Program-made: the position numbers and the translations under genes
Origin: Alloactinosynnema sp. L-07
GTDB taxonomy: Bacteria > Actinomycetota > Actinomycetes > Mycobacteriales > Pseudonocardiaceae
DNA length: 64,000 nucleotides
Assembly (NCBI RefSeq): GCF_900070365.1
Contig: NZ_LN850107.1
Location: 4,712,001-4,776,000 of the forward strand
Direction: 5' to 3'
Notes under the pieces: generated by a model
What the model was told of the DNA's origin: nothing
The model's input: only the letters and a program-made list of their open reading frames with translations
Database searches by the model: none
Part shown: one piece after another, positions 16,669-25,847 of the stretch
How positions within the stretch are numbered: the first letter of the stretch is position 1
Layout of the letters: each line of letters begins with the position of its first letter

Positions 16669-17133
16669 CTACCCGATCGGCCCTTGCACCGGTTGGCCTA
16701 TCGCCTCGAACACCAGCATGGTGTTGACCGAGACGACCTCCGGGCGACTCAACAGGCGGGTGATGAGCAGCTGCTGCAGGTGCGTGGTGTCGGGCACGGC
16801 GACCTGGATGAGGTAGTCGTCGGGCCCCGCCACATGCAGCAACGACACCGTCTCGGGCTGGTCGAGGACGAACGCCTTGAACGCGGCCACGATCTGCTGG
16901 CGGTGCGGCCGGACGCGCACCGAGAGCAGCGCGCTGATCGGCCTGCCGAGCGCGGCCAGGTTCACAGTCGCGTGGAATCCTGTGAGGACACCGCGGCGGC
17001 GCAGCGACCGCACCCGCTCCAGCGCGGTGGACGGCGCGACCCCGACGATCGCGGCCAGTTCCTTGTTCTGCAACCGCGCGTCCTGTTGCAACTCGCGCAG
17101 GATCGCGATGTCGACGGCGTCGAGATCACCCAT
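16669..17133 (-). CDS. Lrp/AsnC family transcriptional regulator
   Basis: 154 residues from ATG 17133. The N-terminal HTH (LDAVDIAILRELQQDARLQN and LAAIVGVAPSTALERVRSL) is followed by the RAM ligand domain (SVRVRPHRQQIVAAFKAF, then VAGPDDYLIQVAV). It lies 20 bases downstream of a Cys/Met PLP lyase gene on the same strand, so it probably responds to an amino acid handled by that enzyme (inference). Confidence 0.9.
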   Translation of the reverse strand: MGDLDAVDIAILRELQQDARLQNKELAAIVGVAPSTALERVRSLRRRGVLTGFHATVNLAALGRPISALLSVRVRPHRQQIVAAFKAFVLDQPETVSLLHVAGPDDYLIQVAVPDTTHLQQLLITRLLSRPEVVSVNTMLVFEAIGQPVQGPIG

Positions 17134-17153
17134 CGACCGACTGTACTGTCCGG

Positions 17154-18305
17154 TCAGCGGTGTGCCTCCTTGAGCGCGTACTCCAGGTCCGCGACCAGGT
17201 CGTCGACGTGCTCGAGCCCGACCGACAGCCGCAGCACCGCCGCGTTCGGCTTCGCGTGCGCCGCGACCGGCCGGTGGGTCAGCGAGGCCGGGTGCTGGAT
17301 CAGCGAGTCGACCCCGCCGAGCGAGACGGCGTGGGTGATCAGCCGCACCGCCTCCACCGTCCGCGCCGCCGCCGCGTACCCGCCGTCGACGGCGAAGGCG
17401 ACCATCGCGCCCGGCCCGGACATCTGCCTGCCGACCAGCTCGCCGGACGGAAAGTACACCCGCTCGACGTGCTGCTGACCGCCGAGCCAATCCGCGATCG
17501 CGATGGCGTTGGTCTGCTGCTGCTGAACCCGCACGGGCAGCGTCTGCAAACCGCGGTGCAGCAGGTAGGCGGCCAGCGGGTGCATCAATCCCCCGGTGAT
17601 GGCCCGCACGCCGCGCAGCCTCGTCGCCCACTCCGCGTCGGCGGCCACGACGCCGCCGATGACGTCACCGTGCCCCCCGAGGTACTTGGTCGCCGAGTGG
17701 AGCACGAGGGTCGCCCCATGCTCCACCGGCCGCTGGAGAACCGGCGTGGCGAAGGTGTTGTCCACCAGCACCGGCACGTCACCCGCCGCGGCGGTGACCG
17801 CGCGCAGGTCGAGCAGGTCGAGGGTCGGGTTCGCGGGGGTCTCCACGATCACCAGCCCAGTCGTGTCCTTGATCGCCGCCGCCACGCCATCCGGCTCGAC
17901 CCAGCTGACCTCGGTGCCGAGCATCCCGGTGGCCAGCAGGTGATCCGACCCGCCGTAGAGCGGCCGCACGGCCACGATGTGCGGCTTGCCCGCGCTGACC
18001 GTCGCGATGAGACACGCGGTCAGCGCGGCCATCCCGGATCCGAACGCGACCGCCTGCTCGGCACGTTCGAGGGCCGCCAGAGCGTCCTCGAACCGCGCGA
18101 CCGTGGGGTTCCACAGTCGCTGGTAGACCAGCCCACCCTCCGCGGGCGGCAGTCCCCCGGTGGCGAGGGCCTCGTAGGCCGCCCCGCCGGACTCGACGCT
18201 GGGCACCGGGTTGGTGGTGGACAGATCGATCGGGGGCACATGCACGCCGAGTCCCGCGAGATCATCGCGGCCCGCGTGCACGGCGAGAGTGGCCAGGCGG
18301 CTCAT
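17154..18305 (-). CDS. Cys/Met metabolism PLP-dependent enzyme (gamma-lyase/synthase type)
   Basis: 383 residues. It shows the trans-sulfuration family order: YQRLWNPTVARFEDALAALE, then AFGSGMAALTACL, ETPANPTLDLLDL, VDNTFATPVLQ, and the PLP lysine in HSATKYLGGHGDVIGG. Candidate activities are cystathionine gamma-lyase/synthase or methionine gamma-lyase; sequence alone does not settle it. It is followed by an Lrp gene in the same operon. Confidence 0.88.
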   Translation of the reverse strand: MSRLATLAVHAGRDDLAGLGVHVPPIDLSTTNPVPSVESGGAAYEALATGGLPPAEGGLVYQRLWNPTVARFEDALAALERAEQAVAFGSGMAALTACLIATVSAGKPHIVAVRPLYGGSDHLLATGMLGTEVSWVEPDGVAAAIKDTTGLVIVETPANPTLDLLDLRAVTAAAGDVPVLVDNTFATPVLQRPVEHGATLVLHSATKYLGGHGDVIGGVVAADAEWATRLRGVRAITGGLMHPLAAYLLHRGLQTLPVRVQQQQTNAIAIADWLGGQQHVERVYFPSGELVGRQMSGPGAMVAFAVDGGYAAAARTVEAVRLITHAVSLGGVDSLIQHPASLTHRPVAAHAKPNAAVLRLSVGLEHVDDLVADLEYALKEAHR

Positions 18306-18833
18306 CGGCGCTCCTCTGTGTCGGGTCCACAGAGGATCGCCCGGTTCGGCGGGCTACCGGCGGGTCACGAAATCCGGTTCGATTACGACCCCGCACGGCA
18401 CGTCCGACCGAATCGGATTCGGCTCGGGACGTCGCGGCGGGAAGGAACCGGGACTGCCGCCGTCAGCCCACGTCCTCCCCGGGGGGCTTCCTTGGCCAGG
18501 TGGCGGGCCGTTCCCGGCAATGCGGTGCTGCCCGTCGGGTGGCCGTCGACGGCGTCGCGGTCCATCGCGTATCAGCCTGACCCCGCGGCGCTGCCTTTGC
18601 GAATGCGCCATCACGAATTGCCATAACATCGCGGAGTTCTGAGTACCACGTAATCCGCCGCCCTCCTTAAAGCAGCGCGCGCGGTGACTCGGCGACCGAG
18701 GTCACAGTCCATTGTCGGCACCGGCCAATTCACAGAATCCTTGTCTCGTCCGGCGCTGCGTCGCCGGACCACCCCGGCCACGCCCTTTCCGGCGCGGACC
18801 GGCCTGCCCATTTATCGAGGAGTTCGACAATTC
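18306..18833. other. Intergenic region with no supported gene
   Basis: 528 bases between two divergent genes. Only short frames without start signals or family features are present. The stretch before 18834 must hold the melC promoter; no operator is obvious. A Shine-Dalgarno-like GAGGAG lies at 18817-18822. Confidence 0.5.
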
Positions 18834-19229
18834 ATGAACAACGGGGAAATGCCGGGTACGTCCCGGCGTAGATTCCTGACCGGGGCGTTCGCCACGGGGG
18901 CCCTTGCGGTCGTGGGCGCAAGCGGCGCGCTGATCGCCACCAGCGCGAACTCGGCCACCGCCACCGTGATCCACGAGAAGTTCGATGAGGTCTACAAGGG
19001 CCGCCGCATCGCGGGAACGCATGCCAGCGACAAGCTGACCAGCACGAAGTACATCGACGCACTCACCGTCGACGGGGACGCCGTCCACGTGATGCGCAAT
19101 GGCAACGGCACGTTGGTGACCTCGGTCAACCACTACGAGCCCTTCGCCACGCTGCGCGAAGCCGCCAGGGCCGCGGTGGACACCCTGGGCGACGCTCGGC
19201 CGCTCCCGGTCGGCCACGGCCACCACTGA
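18834..19229 (+). CDS. melC1: Tyrosinase cofactor/copper chaperone (MelC1-like), Tat substrate
   Basis: 131 residues from ATG 18834, preceded by GAGGAG. The N-terminus has a twin-arginine signal (TSRRRFLTGAF followed by a hydrophobic stretch to ATSANSATA). The mature part resembles MelC1 (EVYKGRRIAG, then VDGDAVHVMRN and VNHYEPFATLREAARAAVD). MelC1 inserts copper into tyrosinase and carries it through the Tat pathway. The tyrosinase gene begins 30 bases downstream. Confidence 0.92.
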   Translation: MNNGEMPGTSRRRFLTGAFATGALAVVGASGALIATSANSATATVIHEKFDEVYKGRRIAGTHASDKLTSTKYIDALTVDGDAVHVMRNGNGTLVTSVNHYEPFATLREAARAAVDTLGDARPLPVGHGHH

Positions 19230-19259
19230 CCTCGACAACTTTCGTAGTGGAGTAGACCA

Positions 19260-20087
19260 ATGGGAATTCGCAAGAACCAGGCGAATCTGACCGCCACCGA
19301 ACGAACGAACCTCGTCAACGCGCTGCTCGCCATGAAAGCAAACGGCCAGTATGACGTTTTCGTGCAGCAGCACATCGACAGATCGAACGGCGACAGCGAC
19401 AACGGCGTGCGAATCGGCCACCGGGCGCCGAGCTTCCTGCCGTGGCACCGCCGATTCCTGCTCGACTTCGAGAACGCGCTCAAGGCCATCAACCCCGCTG
19501 TCGACCTGCCCTACTGGGACTGGACGACGGCCGGGTCGACCTCGACGCTGTGGTCGACGAGCTTCATGGGCCCCAACGGCTCCTCGACGCAGAACTGGCG
19601 CGTCACGTCGGGCCCGTTCGCGCAGAGCAGCGGGAACTGGACCCTCAACGTCCGCACGGACAGCAACAACTACCTGCGCCGCCGCTTCGGCGCGGGCACC
19701 GGCACTGTCCTGCCGACCGCCGCGCAGGTCAGCACGGTCCTCGGGCTGACCAACTACGACACGTCGCCGTGGAACAGCACGTCGCTGACGAGCTTCCGCA
19801 ACCAGCTCGAAGGCTGGAACGGGCCCAACCTGCACAACCGGGTGCACGTGTGGGTCTCGGGCACGATGGCGGGGTTCGGCTCGCCCAACGACCCGGTCTT
19901 CTGGATGCACCACTGCAACATCGACCGGCTGTGGTCGCAGTGGCAGGCCGCGAACCCGACGCGCACCTACATTCCGACCTCTGGCACCACCAACGTGGTC
20001 GACATCGATGAGCCGATGCTGCCCTGGGGCGGTTCGGTGACGCCGCGGAGCATGCTGTCGCACTCGGCTTCGTACACCTACGCGTAG
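19260..20087 (+). CDS. melC2: Tyrosinase (MelC2-like)
   Basis: 275 residues, the usual length for Streptomyces-type enzymes. CuA ligands are H38, H54 and H63 (QQHIDRS, IGHRAPSFLPWHRRF), the same spacing as in Streptomyces. CuB ligands are H192, H196 (LHNRVHVWV) and H218 (WMHHCNIDRLW). No signal peptide, so export depends on the MelC1 partner. It oxidises monophenols and diphenols on the way to melanin. Confidence 0.95.
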   Translation: MGIRKNQANLTATERTNLVNALLAMKANGQYDVFVQQHIDRSNGDSDNGVRIGHRAPSFLPWHRRFLLDFENALKAINPAVDLPYWDWTTAGSTSTLWSTSFMGPNGSSTQNWRVTSGPFAQSSGNWTLNVRTDSNNYLRRRFGAGTGTVLPTAAQVSTVLGLTNYDTSPWNSTSLTSFRNQLEGWNGPNLHNRVHVWVSGTMAGFGSPNDPVFWMHHCNIDRLWSQWQAANPTRTYIPTSGTTNVVDIDEPMLPWGGSVTPRSMLSHSASYTYA

Positions 20088-20110
20088 CCCACGTTTCGCC
20101 TGTCGTGAAT

Positions 20111-20140
20111 CGGGGTTCGCTCCTTCGGGGGCGAACCCCG
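20111..20140 (+). terminator. Hairpin after melC2
   Basis: CGGGGTTCGC and GCGAACCCCG form a 10-bp perfect stem with a 10-base loop, 24 bases after the tyrosinase stop. No T-run follows, which is common in high-GC actinobacteria. Confidence 0.6.
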
Positions 20141-20252
20141 TCACAGCCCGAACATGATCGGGTACGCGGCGCAGGCTATGGCGGTGATCACCTTGCTACC
20201 AGCGGGTTTCCCAACTGACTTTGTGGACGGTCGGCCGCGGACACCCCAACGG

Positions 20253-20870
20253 TCAGCGGCTCGGGGCGTGGACCGCGATCAGCTCGTGGACCATGGCGGC
20301 GGTCTTCGCCAGCGTGTCCTCGTGGCCGGTCGGGTCGAGCCGGAACGCCAGCCGGGTGAGCACGTCCCCGATCGTCACCGCCTGGAGCAGGGTCACCCGA
20401 AGCTCGGCGGTGTCGATGAAGCCGAAGCGGTCGACCAGCACGTCGGCCAGGCCGTCGGCGAGCGGGTCGTCGAACTCGTTGGAGTCGAGTTCGCCCGCGG
20501 CGAGGCCCGCGTTGCTGATGGCCCGGAAGCCCTCGTCGGTGCGGCACATCCCGACATAGATCGAGTACGCGCGGGCGACGGCCTCGTGCCAGACCGGCAG
20601 CACGGCGGCCTCGGCGGTGACGCGATCCTGGTAGCGCAGGGTGTTGCGTTCCACGACGGCGCGCATGACGGCGAGTTTGTCGGGGAAGTAGCGGTAGACC
20701 GAGCCGATGGACACCTTGGCGGTCTTGGCGATGTCCGCTGTCGTCGCGGCCGAGAAGCCCTTGTCCACCACGACCCGGGCGGCGGCGTCGAGGATGCGTT
20801 CGATCTGCCGGGTGGCGCGGAACTGGGTCGGGGTCCGACGCACCTGATACGGGGTGTCTGGGGCGCTCAT
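20253..20870 (-). CDS. TetR family transcriptional regulator
   Basis: 205 residues from ATG 20870. The HTH is RILDAAARVVVDKGFSAATT followed by ADIAKTAKVSIGSVYRYFPDK. The C-terminal ligand domain resembles TetR_C families with RYQDRVTAEAAVLPVWHEAV. It diverges from the HIT-family gene at 20975, which it may control. It is convergent with melC2. Confidence 0.9.
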   Translation of the reverse strand: MSAPDTPYQVRRTPTQFRATRQIERILDAAARVVVDKGFSAATTADIAKTAKVSIGSVYRYFPDKLAVMRAVVERNTLRYQDRVTAEAAVLPVWHEAVARAYSIYVGMCRTDEGFRAISNAGLAAGELDSNEFDDPLADGLADVLVDRFGFIDTAELRVTLLQAVTIGDVLTRLAFRLDPTGHEDTLAKTAAMVHELIAVHAPSR

Positions 20871-20974
20871 TGCGCCATTGTGCCCAGCACACATGACCGG
20901 TCGTCGACCGGCTGTGCCGATCTTGACAGCGACACCGCGCCCGCGGATATCCCAGTGAGCCATAACATGCACCG

Positions 20975-21391
20975 ATGACCCCCAAGCCGTGCATCTTCTG
21001 TCAGATCGCCGACGGCGAGCTGCCCGCCGCCGTGGTCCACGAGGACGACGCGACGATCGCCTTCCTCGACCACCGGCCGCTGTTCCACGGCCACACGCTC
21101 GTGGTGCCCAAGACGCACGTCCAGGTACTCAGCGACCTGCCTGCCGAGCGGGTCCCGGCCTTCTTCACCCTCGCGCAGCGGCTGGAGCGGGCGGTGGAGG
21201 ACGGGCTGGGCGCGGACGGGTCGATGATCCTGATCAACAACGTGGTCAGCCAGTCGGTGCCGCACCTTCACCTGCACGTCATCCCCCGTCGACGCAAGGA
21301 CGGCCTACGATTCTGGCTCGGCCCGCGCCACCCGTACGACGCGGAGAACCGGGCCGAGGACTTCGCCGCGCGCATCCGTTCGGCGCTCTAG
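20975..21391 (+). CDS. HIT family protein
   Basis: 138 residues. The HIT signature is HLHLHVIPR near residue 98, preceded by the N-terminal CIFCQIADGELPAAVVHEDD typical of HINT/Ap4A-hydrolase-like members. These hydrolyse nucleotide phosphoramidates or dinucleoside polyphosphates. The TAG stop lies inside the CTAG left flank of a palindromic element. Confidence 0.92.
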   Translation: MTPKPCIFCQIADGELPAAVVHEDDATIAFLDHRPLFHGHTLVVPKTHVQVLSDLPAERVPAFFTLAQRLERAVEDGLGADGSMILINNVVSQSVPHLHLHVIPRRRKDGLRFWLGPRHPYDAENRAEDFAARIRSAL

Positions 21392-21554
21392 CGCTGTGTC
21401 CATGAGCGTTGTCGGGCTATCGGCGGATCCAGGTTTCCGCTGGGCGTGCCGCCGGAATGCCGCTCGTACTGGGTGTACTTGGGCTTTCCGGCGGTGCGCC
21501 CAGCGGGAAGCTGGGCCGTCGAGAGCCTGGCAACGTTCGTGGACACAGCGCTAA
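21388..21554. mobile_element. Palindromic element copy 2 (MITE-like)
   Basis: CTAG (21388-21391) and CTAA (21551-21554) flank 159 bases. Terminal arms CGCTGTGTCCA pair with each other but differ from copy 1. The inner arm GGCGGATCCAGGTTTCCGCT and the loop GTACTGGGTGTAC are identical to copy 1. The left flank carries the HIT gene stop. Confidence 0.8.
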
Positions 21555-21631
21555 GCCCCCTGATGCCGGATCGGTTCAGCCGCTTGGCCCAAGCCCGCCG
21601 TGATGATGTTCGTATGTTCGAGGGAATCCGA

Positions 21632-22564
21632 ATGGATCGGCTACTGCGACAAGGTCCCACCAGGTACGCACACAGTGTGGAGACCTCCGCGCGCTGGCGG
21701 GCGCCCGTCCTGGTGATGGGCGCCGCGTTGCTGTTGCCGCTCATGTTGACCTTCGCCTTCAACCTCCCGCGGTGGCTCACCGTGGTCCTGCTCGTGCTGT
21801 CCATCGGCGCGGGCGCGATGGGCATCCGGCAGGTGGTGTTCCAACGCGAACAGGCCGAGCTGCGGGCCGAGGCGGCCAAGGAGCGGGCCGCGGCCAAGCC
21901 CGAGCCGGAGCCCACGCTGAACGAGCACCACGTCCCCGCCATCCCGATCGACAGCGCCGAGCCGTATTACCGGTTCGTCCTGTCCTGCAAGGTCTGCTGG
22001 ACGACGCATCCGGACGCCGACCACGGCAATCCTCGCGGTTTGGCTGTTCACGCCGTCCTGGAACGGGCCCGCCAGATCACGGTGACCGGGGCGCCGACCG
22101 ACTCGGACAACGTGCGCACTCGCCTCGCCGCGGAGTTGGGTGTGAAGGTGGTGGACCGGTCCGGGCAGATCACGGCTTGGGCGGAGGATGTGGGGTTGAC
22201 GATTCCGGAGACGGACGTCGCTCGGCTGGCTCGGCTCGCGGAGCTGCGCAAGGAGAAGCAGGTGCTGCACCAGGAGCGGGAGCTGGAGCAGAGCACTCGG
22301 TCGTATTTGACGGAGAACGTCTTCACTGATCCGGGGAGTGCGATGGTGTGGTGGCTGTCGCGGCATCCTGATCAGATTCGGGAGGCCGCGGCGTTGTTGC
22401 CGACGTTTGCGGAGTTGACGGCGGCGGTGAATGACACTGAGGTTTCGCCGAAGTATGCGCAGGCTGAGCGGCCGACGTTGAGTGCGGTGGCCAATGGGGA
22501 GTGGAATCGGTTGGCTGGGGACGAGGATCGGCGGCAGTTGCCTCGGACCAGCGATCCTGACTGA
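21632..22564 (+). CDS. Membrane protein of unknown function
   Basis: 310 residues from ATG 21632, with GAGGGA six bases upstream; ATG 21614 is possible and the frame is open further up only through the palindromic element. Two hydrophobic helices near residues 23-65 (APVLVMGAALLLPLMLTFAF and TVVLLVLSIGAGAMGI) are followed by a coiled-coil-like charged linker and a cytosolic domain with one CKVCW motif and Glu/Leu-rich helices. No family is recognised. Base use drifts to lower GC near the 3' end. Confidence 0.75.
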   Translation: MDRLLRQGPTRYAHSVETSARWRAPVLVMGAALLLPLMLTFAFNLPRWLTVVLLVLSIGAGAMGIRQVVFQREQAELRAEAAKERAAAKPEPEPTLNEHHVPAIPIDSAEPYYRFVLSCKVCWTTHPDADHGNPRGLAVHAVLERARQITVTGAPTDSDNVRTRLAAELGVKVVDRSGQITAWAEDVGLTIPETDVARLARLAELRKEKQVLHQERELEQSTRSYLTENVFTDPGSAMVWWLSRHPDQIREAAALLPTFAELTAAVNDTEVSPKYAQAERPTLSAVANGEWNRLAGDEDRRQLPRTSDPD

Positions 22565-22921
22565 GCCTGCTCGCCTGCTTGGCTGGTGGGGCTGATGGGC
22601 TGGTGGGCGCCGTCTTGCTTGGCCCCTTGCGTTCCGTTGTGGTGATGCACTGCAACCACTATGACTTCCACCCCTGTAACGGATTGGTGGGGTGACCCCG
22701 GGGCGACTGATTGGCAGCGCCGCCCCGGGGTCACCTGGCCTCGCCGTGCGAGGGCGCGTCAATCCGGTGTCCCGGCCGGATTAGTGCGTTGCGGCGAGGC
22801 CGGACGGCCGACCGTAGTCGACCCTGCTCGACTCCGTGGCCGTCCAGGATCATGTTGGCGGTATCGGGGGCGCGTGACAACACCACTACGGGTGTAAACC
22901 ACCGTTGAACGCAAATTTTTC
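22565..22921. other. Structured intergenic region between convergent genes
   Basis: 357 bases with no supported gene. It holds a strong hairpin (22691-22735), another inverted repeat GGCCTCGCCG / CGGCGAGGCC around 22738-22802, and a third, GGACGGCC / GGCCGTCC. The whole looks like a bidirectional termination zone. Confidence 0.55.
22691..22735. terminator. Bidirectional hairpin terminator
   Basis: GGTGACCCCGGGGC (22691-22704) pairs perfectly with GCCCCGGGGTCACC (22722-22735) over 14 bases with a 17-base loop, between two convergent genes. Confidence 0.7.
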
Positions 22922-23881
22922 TCAGAACACGGACCAGCCGGTGATCGACGAGAAGGCCTCCAGGGCCGCCACACCCGCCACCGAGTTGCCGCAGGCGTCC
23001 AGGCCGGGGCTCCAGACGCACACGACGCATCGGTTGGGGACCACCGCGATGATGCCGCCGCCGACGCCGCTCTTGGCGGGGAGGCCGACGCGGTAGGCGA
23101 ACTCGCCCGCGCCGCCGTACATCCCGCAGACCAGCATGGTGGCGTTGAGGCGTTTGGTGGCGTCGCGGTCGAGGATGGCGGCTCCGTCGGCGCCGAGGCC
23201 GCCTCGGGCCAGGAAGAGGGCCGCCGCGGCGAGGTCTTCGCAGGACATCGAGATGGCGCACTGGCGCACGTAGTGGTCGAGGACGTCGGCGACGGCGTTG
23301 TCCAGGTTGCCGTAGCTGGCCACCAGGTGCGCGAGCGCGGCGTTTCGGTGGACGTGGGCCAGTTCGGAGGAGGCGACCTCGGGATCGGTGTCGACCGAGG
23401 TGTTGCCCGACTCCGCGCAAAGAAAGGCGCGCAATGCGCCCGCGGCGTCGCCGGTGAGGGTGAGGAGGCGGTCGGTGGTCACCAGGGCGCCCGCATTGAG
23501 GAATGGGTTGCGGGGGACGCCCAGGTCCTGTTCGAGCTGCACCAGGGAGTTGAACGGGTGGGGCGAGGCCTCGCGCCCGAGTCGGCCCCAGACGCCGTCG
23601 CCGTCGACAGCCAGGGTCAGCGCGAAGGCGAAGACCTTTGCCAGGCTCTGCACCGAGAACGGCTGCCGGTAGTCGCCGATGCCGTAGGTCTCCCCGTCGA
23701 CGGTGGCCACCGCCATGCCGAACCGTTTGGGGTCCACAGTGGACAAGGCGGGGATGTAGTCGGCGACCCGGCCGGTGCCGATCATCGGCTCCACGGCGGC
23801 GCGCACGTCGTCCAGTGCCGTACGTAAGAACGGTCTCGACGATCTTTCGAGGACCGCGGTCGCCTCGCCTCCGGGATAACC
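22922..23881 (-). CDS. glsA: Glutaminase A
   Basis: About 319 residues from GTG 23881; the frame is open to 23974, but those codons cross the TTAAC operator. Conserved glutaminase blocks: VADYIPALSTVDPKRFGMAV, the catalytic Ser-x-x-Lys in FSVQSLAKVF, NPFLNAGALVTT, and KSGVGGGIIAVVP near the C-terminus. It converts glutamine to glutamate and ammonia. The start is uncertain because the normal N-terminus begins about 20 residues before VADYIPAL. It follows an XRE regulator on the same strand and shares an operator sequence with it. Confidence 0.85.
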   Translation of the reverse strand, partial: GYPGGEATAVLERSSRPFLRTALDDVRAAVEPMIGTGRVADYIPALSTVDPKRFGMAVATVDGETYGIGDYRQPFSVQSLAKVFAFALTLAVDGDGVWGRLGREASPHPFNSLVQLEQDLGVPRNPFLNAGALVTTDRLLTLTGDAAGALRAFLCAESGNTSVDTDPEVASSELAHVHRNAALAHLVASYGNLDNAVADVLDHYVRQCAISMSCEDLAAAALFLARGGLGADGAAILDRDATKRLNATMLVCGMYGGAGEFAYRVGLPAKSGVGGGIIAVVPNRCVVCVWSPGLDACGNSVAGVAALEAFSSITGWSVF

Positions 23882-23933
23882 CACCGCTGCAGAATGACCC
23901 CCTACCTCGGCTACGCACAACGAGGGCGCGGGC

Positions 23934-23945
23934 TTAACTGTTAAC
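23934..23945. promoter_or_regulatory. TTAAC-repeat operator upstream of glutaminase
   Basis: TTAACTGTTAAC, two TTAAC half-units on a 7-base period, lies between the XRE gene stop and glsA. The same pattern occurs upstream of the XRE gene. Confidence 0.5.
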
Positions 23946-23949
23946 TCCA

Positions 23950-24858
23950 CTACGACCAGCGGAAACCGTGGCAACCAGGACCGAAGTTGAGCGCGACGGA
24001 ATGCACGCTCCCGCTGGCGTCGGAAACAGCGGAAACGGTCTGCTCGGGGCCACCGCCGACCCGGCTGTAGCGCTCGATGCGCGACGGCAGCGCGCGCGGG
24101 TCGAAGGTCACCTCCAGCACGAACTCCCGCACCGGGAACCGGAACTTCCGCTCATAGTTGCGATCCACCGGAAACGGCGCGGCGTGCACGATCTCGTGCT
24201 CGGTGATCACCGTCTCGCCCCTGGCCAGCGGCCGGTCGAAGATCAGCTCGGCCACGATCAGCCCCTCCGCCCGCTGAGTCACCACCCGGCCCAGCGTGCA
24301 GTTGCGGACCGGGTGCACCACGGGCGGCGGCCGGTCGTGCTCGTCGGTGTGCAGGATGACCACCCACCGGTCCGGCCCGTCGACCTCGGACCGCAGCACC
24401 TGGCGGGAGGTGTAGCCGACCTCGCCGCCTTCGGGACCGACGAAGACCCGATCGTGCTGACTGAGCCGGGTAAGCCGATCGTCCCAACTCGCGTCGACCC
24501 CGGCCAGCGCGTCGACGACCGCCTCTGGCCGCGGCCACAACGCGCTCACCGGCATGCTGTCGGCCACCGTGGTGAGCCAGCGCCCCCGCGGCCGGGGCGG
24601 ACCGAGCAGCGCGGCCAGCGATCCCTCTGGCACCTCCAGCACGGTCTCCAGGTGCTTGAGCGCCACCAGCGACTCCCGCCGCTCCGGCCTGCTCCGCCCG
24701 GACTGCCAGTAGCTCAGCGTCGCCAGACTGATCGAGACACCACTCACCCGCAGCCGCTCCCGCAGCCGCTGCAACCCCAGCCCCCGCGCCCGAATCGCCG
24801 CCCTCAGCGCGTCGGCGAACGGACCGGCGTCGCGGTTCTCCACAGACATGATCGCCAT
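23950..24858 (-). CDS. XRE/HTH-domain transcriptional regulator
   Basis: 302 residues. The N-terminal HTH is FADALRAAIRARGLGLQRL followed by SGVSISLATLSYWQSGRSRP. The remaining ~220 residues are a beta-rich domain of unknown fold with several His/Asp/Glu segments (ILHTDEHDRPPPVVHPVRN, ITEHEIVHAAPF). It precedes glutaminase. TTAAC repeats both at its own promoter and before glsA suggest autoregulation and control of glutaminase (inference). An alternative start is ATG 24849. Confidence 0.8.
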   Translation of the reverse strand: MAIMSVENRDAGPFADALRAAIRARGLGLQRLRERLRVSGVSISLATLSYWQSGRSRPERRESLVALKHLETVLEVPEGSLAALLGPPRPRGRWLTTVADSMPVSALWPRPEAVVDALAGVDASWDDRLTRLSQHDRVFVGPEGGEVGYTSRQVLRSEVDGPDRWVVILHTDEHDRPPPVVHPVRNCTLGRVVTQRAEGLIVAELIFDRPLARGETVITEHEIVHAAPFPVDRNYERKFRFPVREFVLEVTFDPRALPSRIERYSRVGGGPEQTVSAVSDASGSVHSVALNFGPGCHGFRWS

Positions 24859-24903
24859 GGCTCAGCCTCCCTGGACCGGAGGCTAGGCCACCCGAACGGG
24901 AGT

Positions 24904-24916
24904 GTTAACCGTTAAC
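24904..24916. promoter_or_regulatory. TTAAC-repeat operator upstream of the XRE gene
   Basis: GTTAACCGTTAAC, then TGTT, lies 45 bases upstream of the XRE start. It shares TTAACNGTTAAC with 23934-23945. Confidence 0.5.
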
Positions 24917-25027
24917 TGTTCAGTGAATGCGGACACCGCTTCAGGTCCGTCTCCTCGTTCACGAGGAGACCGCTGACGCGGTGGCCGCGGGGATCAGCCC
25001 AGGCACGGCAGACTCATCGGCCTTCGC

Positions 25028-25279
25028 CTATCTAGGTGCCTCTCGGGACTGCGCCTCACGAAGGCCCTTCTCGGCCTTCACAGCGTTAGCGGCTTCGATC
25101 CCCGCCCACGCCATCGCCTCGTGATGGTGGTGCCGATCAGTCAACGCCACCTCCCGGTAGACCCGCTCCGCGCGACGGTGGAACGACACCAGCACCGTGT
25201 ACGACGACCCCGGCCGCGGCATCTCCCGCCCCAGCACCTCGTTGGCTTCCCGCAGCGTCCGAATCTGTCGCGAAACCAT
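25028..25279 (-). CDS. AMED_5909-like small protein
   Basis: 83 residues from ATG 25279. SRQIRTLREANEVLGREMPR, then FHRRAERVYREVALTDRHHHHEA and an Ala-rich helix resemble the small AMED_5909 family found in Pseudonocardiaceae. Function unknown. It is paired with the small gene at 25414 on the same strand and lies near an XRE/PLD-like gene. Confidence 0.65.
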   Translation of the reverse strand: MVSRQIRTLREANEVLGREMPRPGSSYTVLVSFHRRAERVYREVALTDRHHHHEAMAWAGIEAANAVKAEKGLREAQSREAPR

Positions 25280-25413
25280 CAGGCATCCCCGCCCTGCCGC
25301 CAAGGCACCACCGAACGCAGCAACGGACCTATCCCGGCATCCGCGCGCGCATTCCAATCCCGCGCTTGCGACTCGAACGCCTCAGCCGCCGAGCGCACCG
25401 ACGCCACCGCCCA

Positions 25414-25602
25414 TCACGGGAGGCCGGGTGCGTCCGCGATTTCGCGCCACGCCACCGCCACCTCCCACGAGGCCACCGCCATCGCCCGCGCCATGTCTGG
25501 ATCACTCCGCTCGACAATCGCAACATCCCCCGACGCCCGCCTATACGCGCTGTAGGCGGACTGCCACCGCAGGTCCAAGTGGTCCGCGATCACCACCGAC
25601 AC
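25414..25602 (-). CDS. Small hypothetical protein paired with the AMED_5909-like gene
   Basis: About 60 residues. The likely start is one of the GTG codons at 25602-25593, after GGAAGG. The protein is helical: IADHLDLRWQSAYSAYRRAS, then DPDMARAMAVASWEVAVAW. The frame is open to 25695, but that part looks non-coding. No family recognised. Confidence 0.5.
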   Translation of the reverse strand: MSVVIADHLDLRWQSAYSAYRRASGDVAIVERSDPDMARAMAVASWEVAVAWREIADAPGLP

Positions 25603-25847
25603 CTTCCAAGCGGCCCGAGAAACGCCCCGGGCGACCCGCAACCTCGCCCTCCCATTTGGAAACCCTTCTGTTGTCACCTGTGTTGTGCAGCCCACGTGTC
25701 ACCGGGCTACCTCCACCATCGGACAACAGCAGGTCACGTCTAGTCCCCATGTCGATCGCATCTGTTCCCACCTTGTCCCAGCCGAGTCGCATCTAGGTTC
25801 CATCTGTAGTAGGTTCGCCCATCCGGGCACGAAGAAGGGGAGCGTCG

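Noticed and set aside
21446..21631. Longer start for the membrane protein at 21632
   Set aside because: The extra codons run through a palindromic element; GAGGGA fits ATG 21632.
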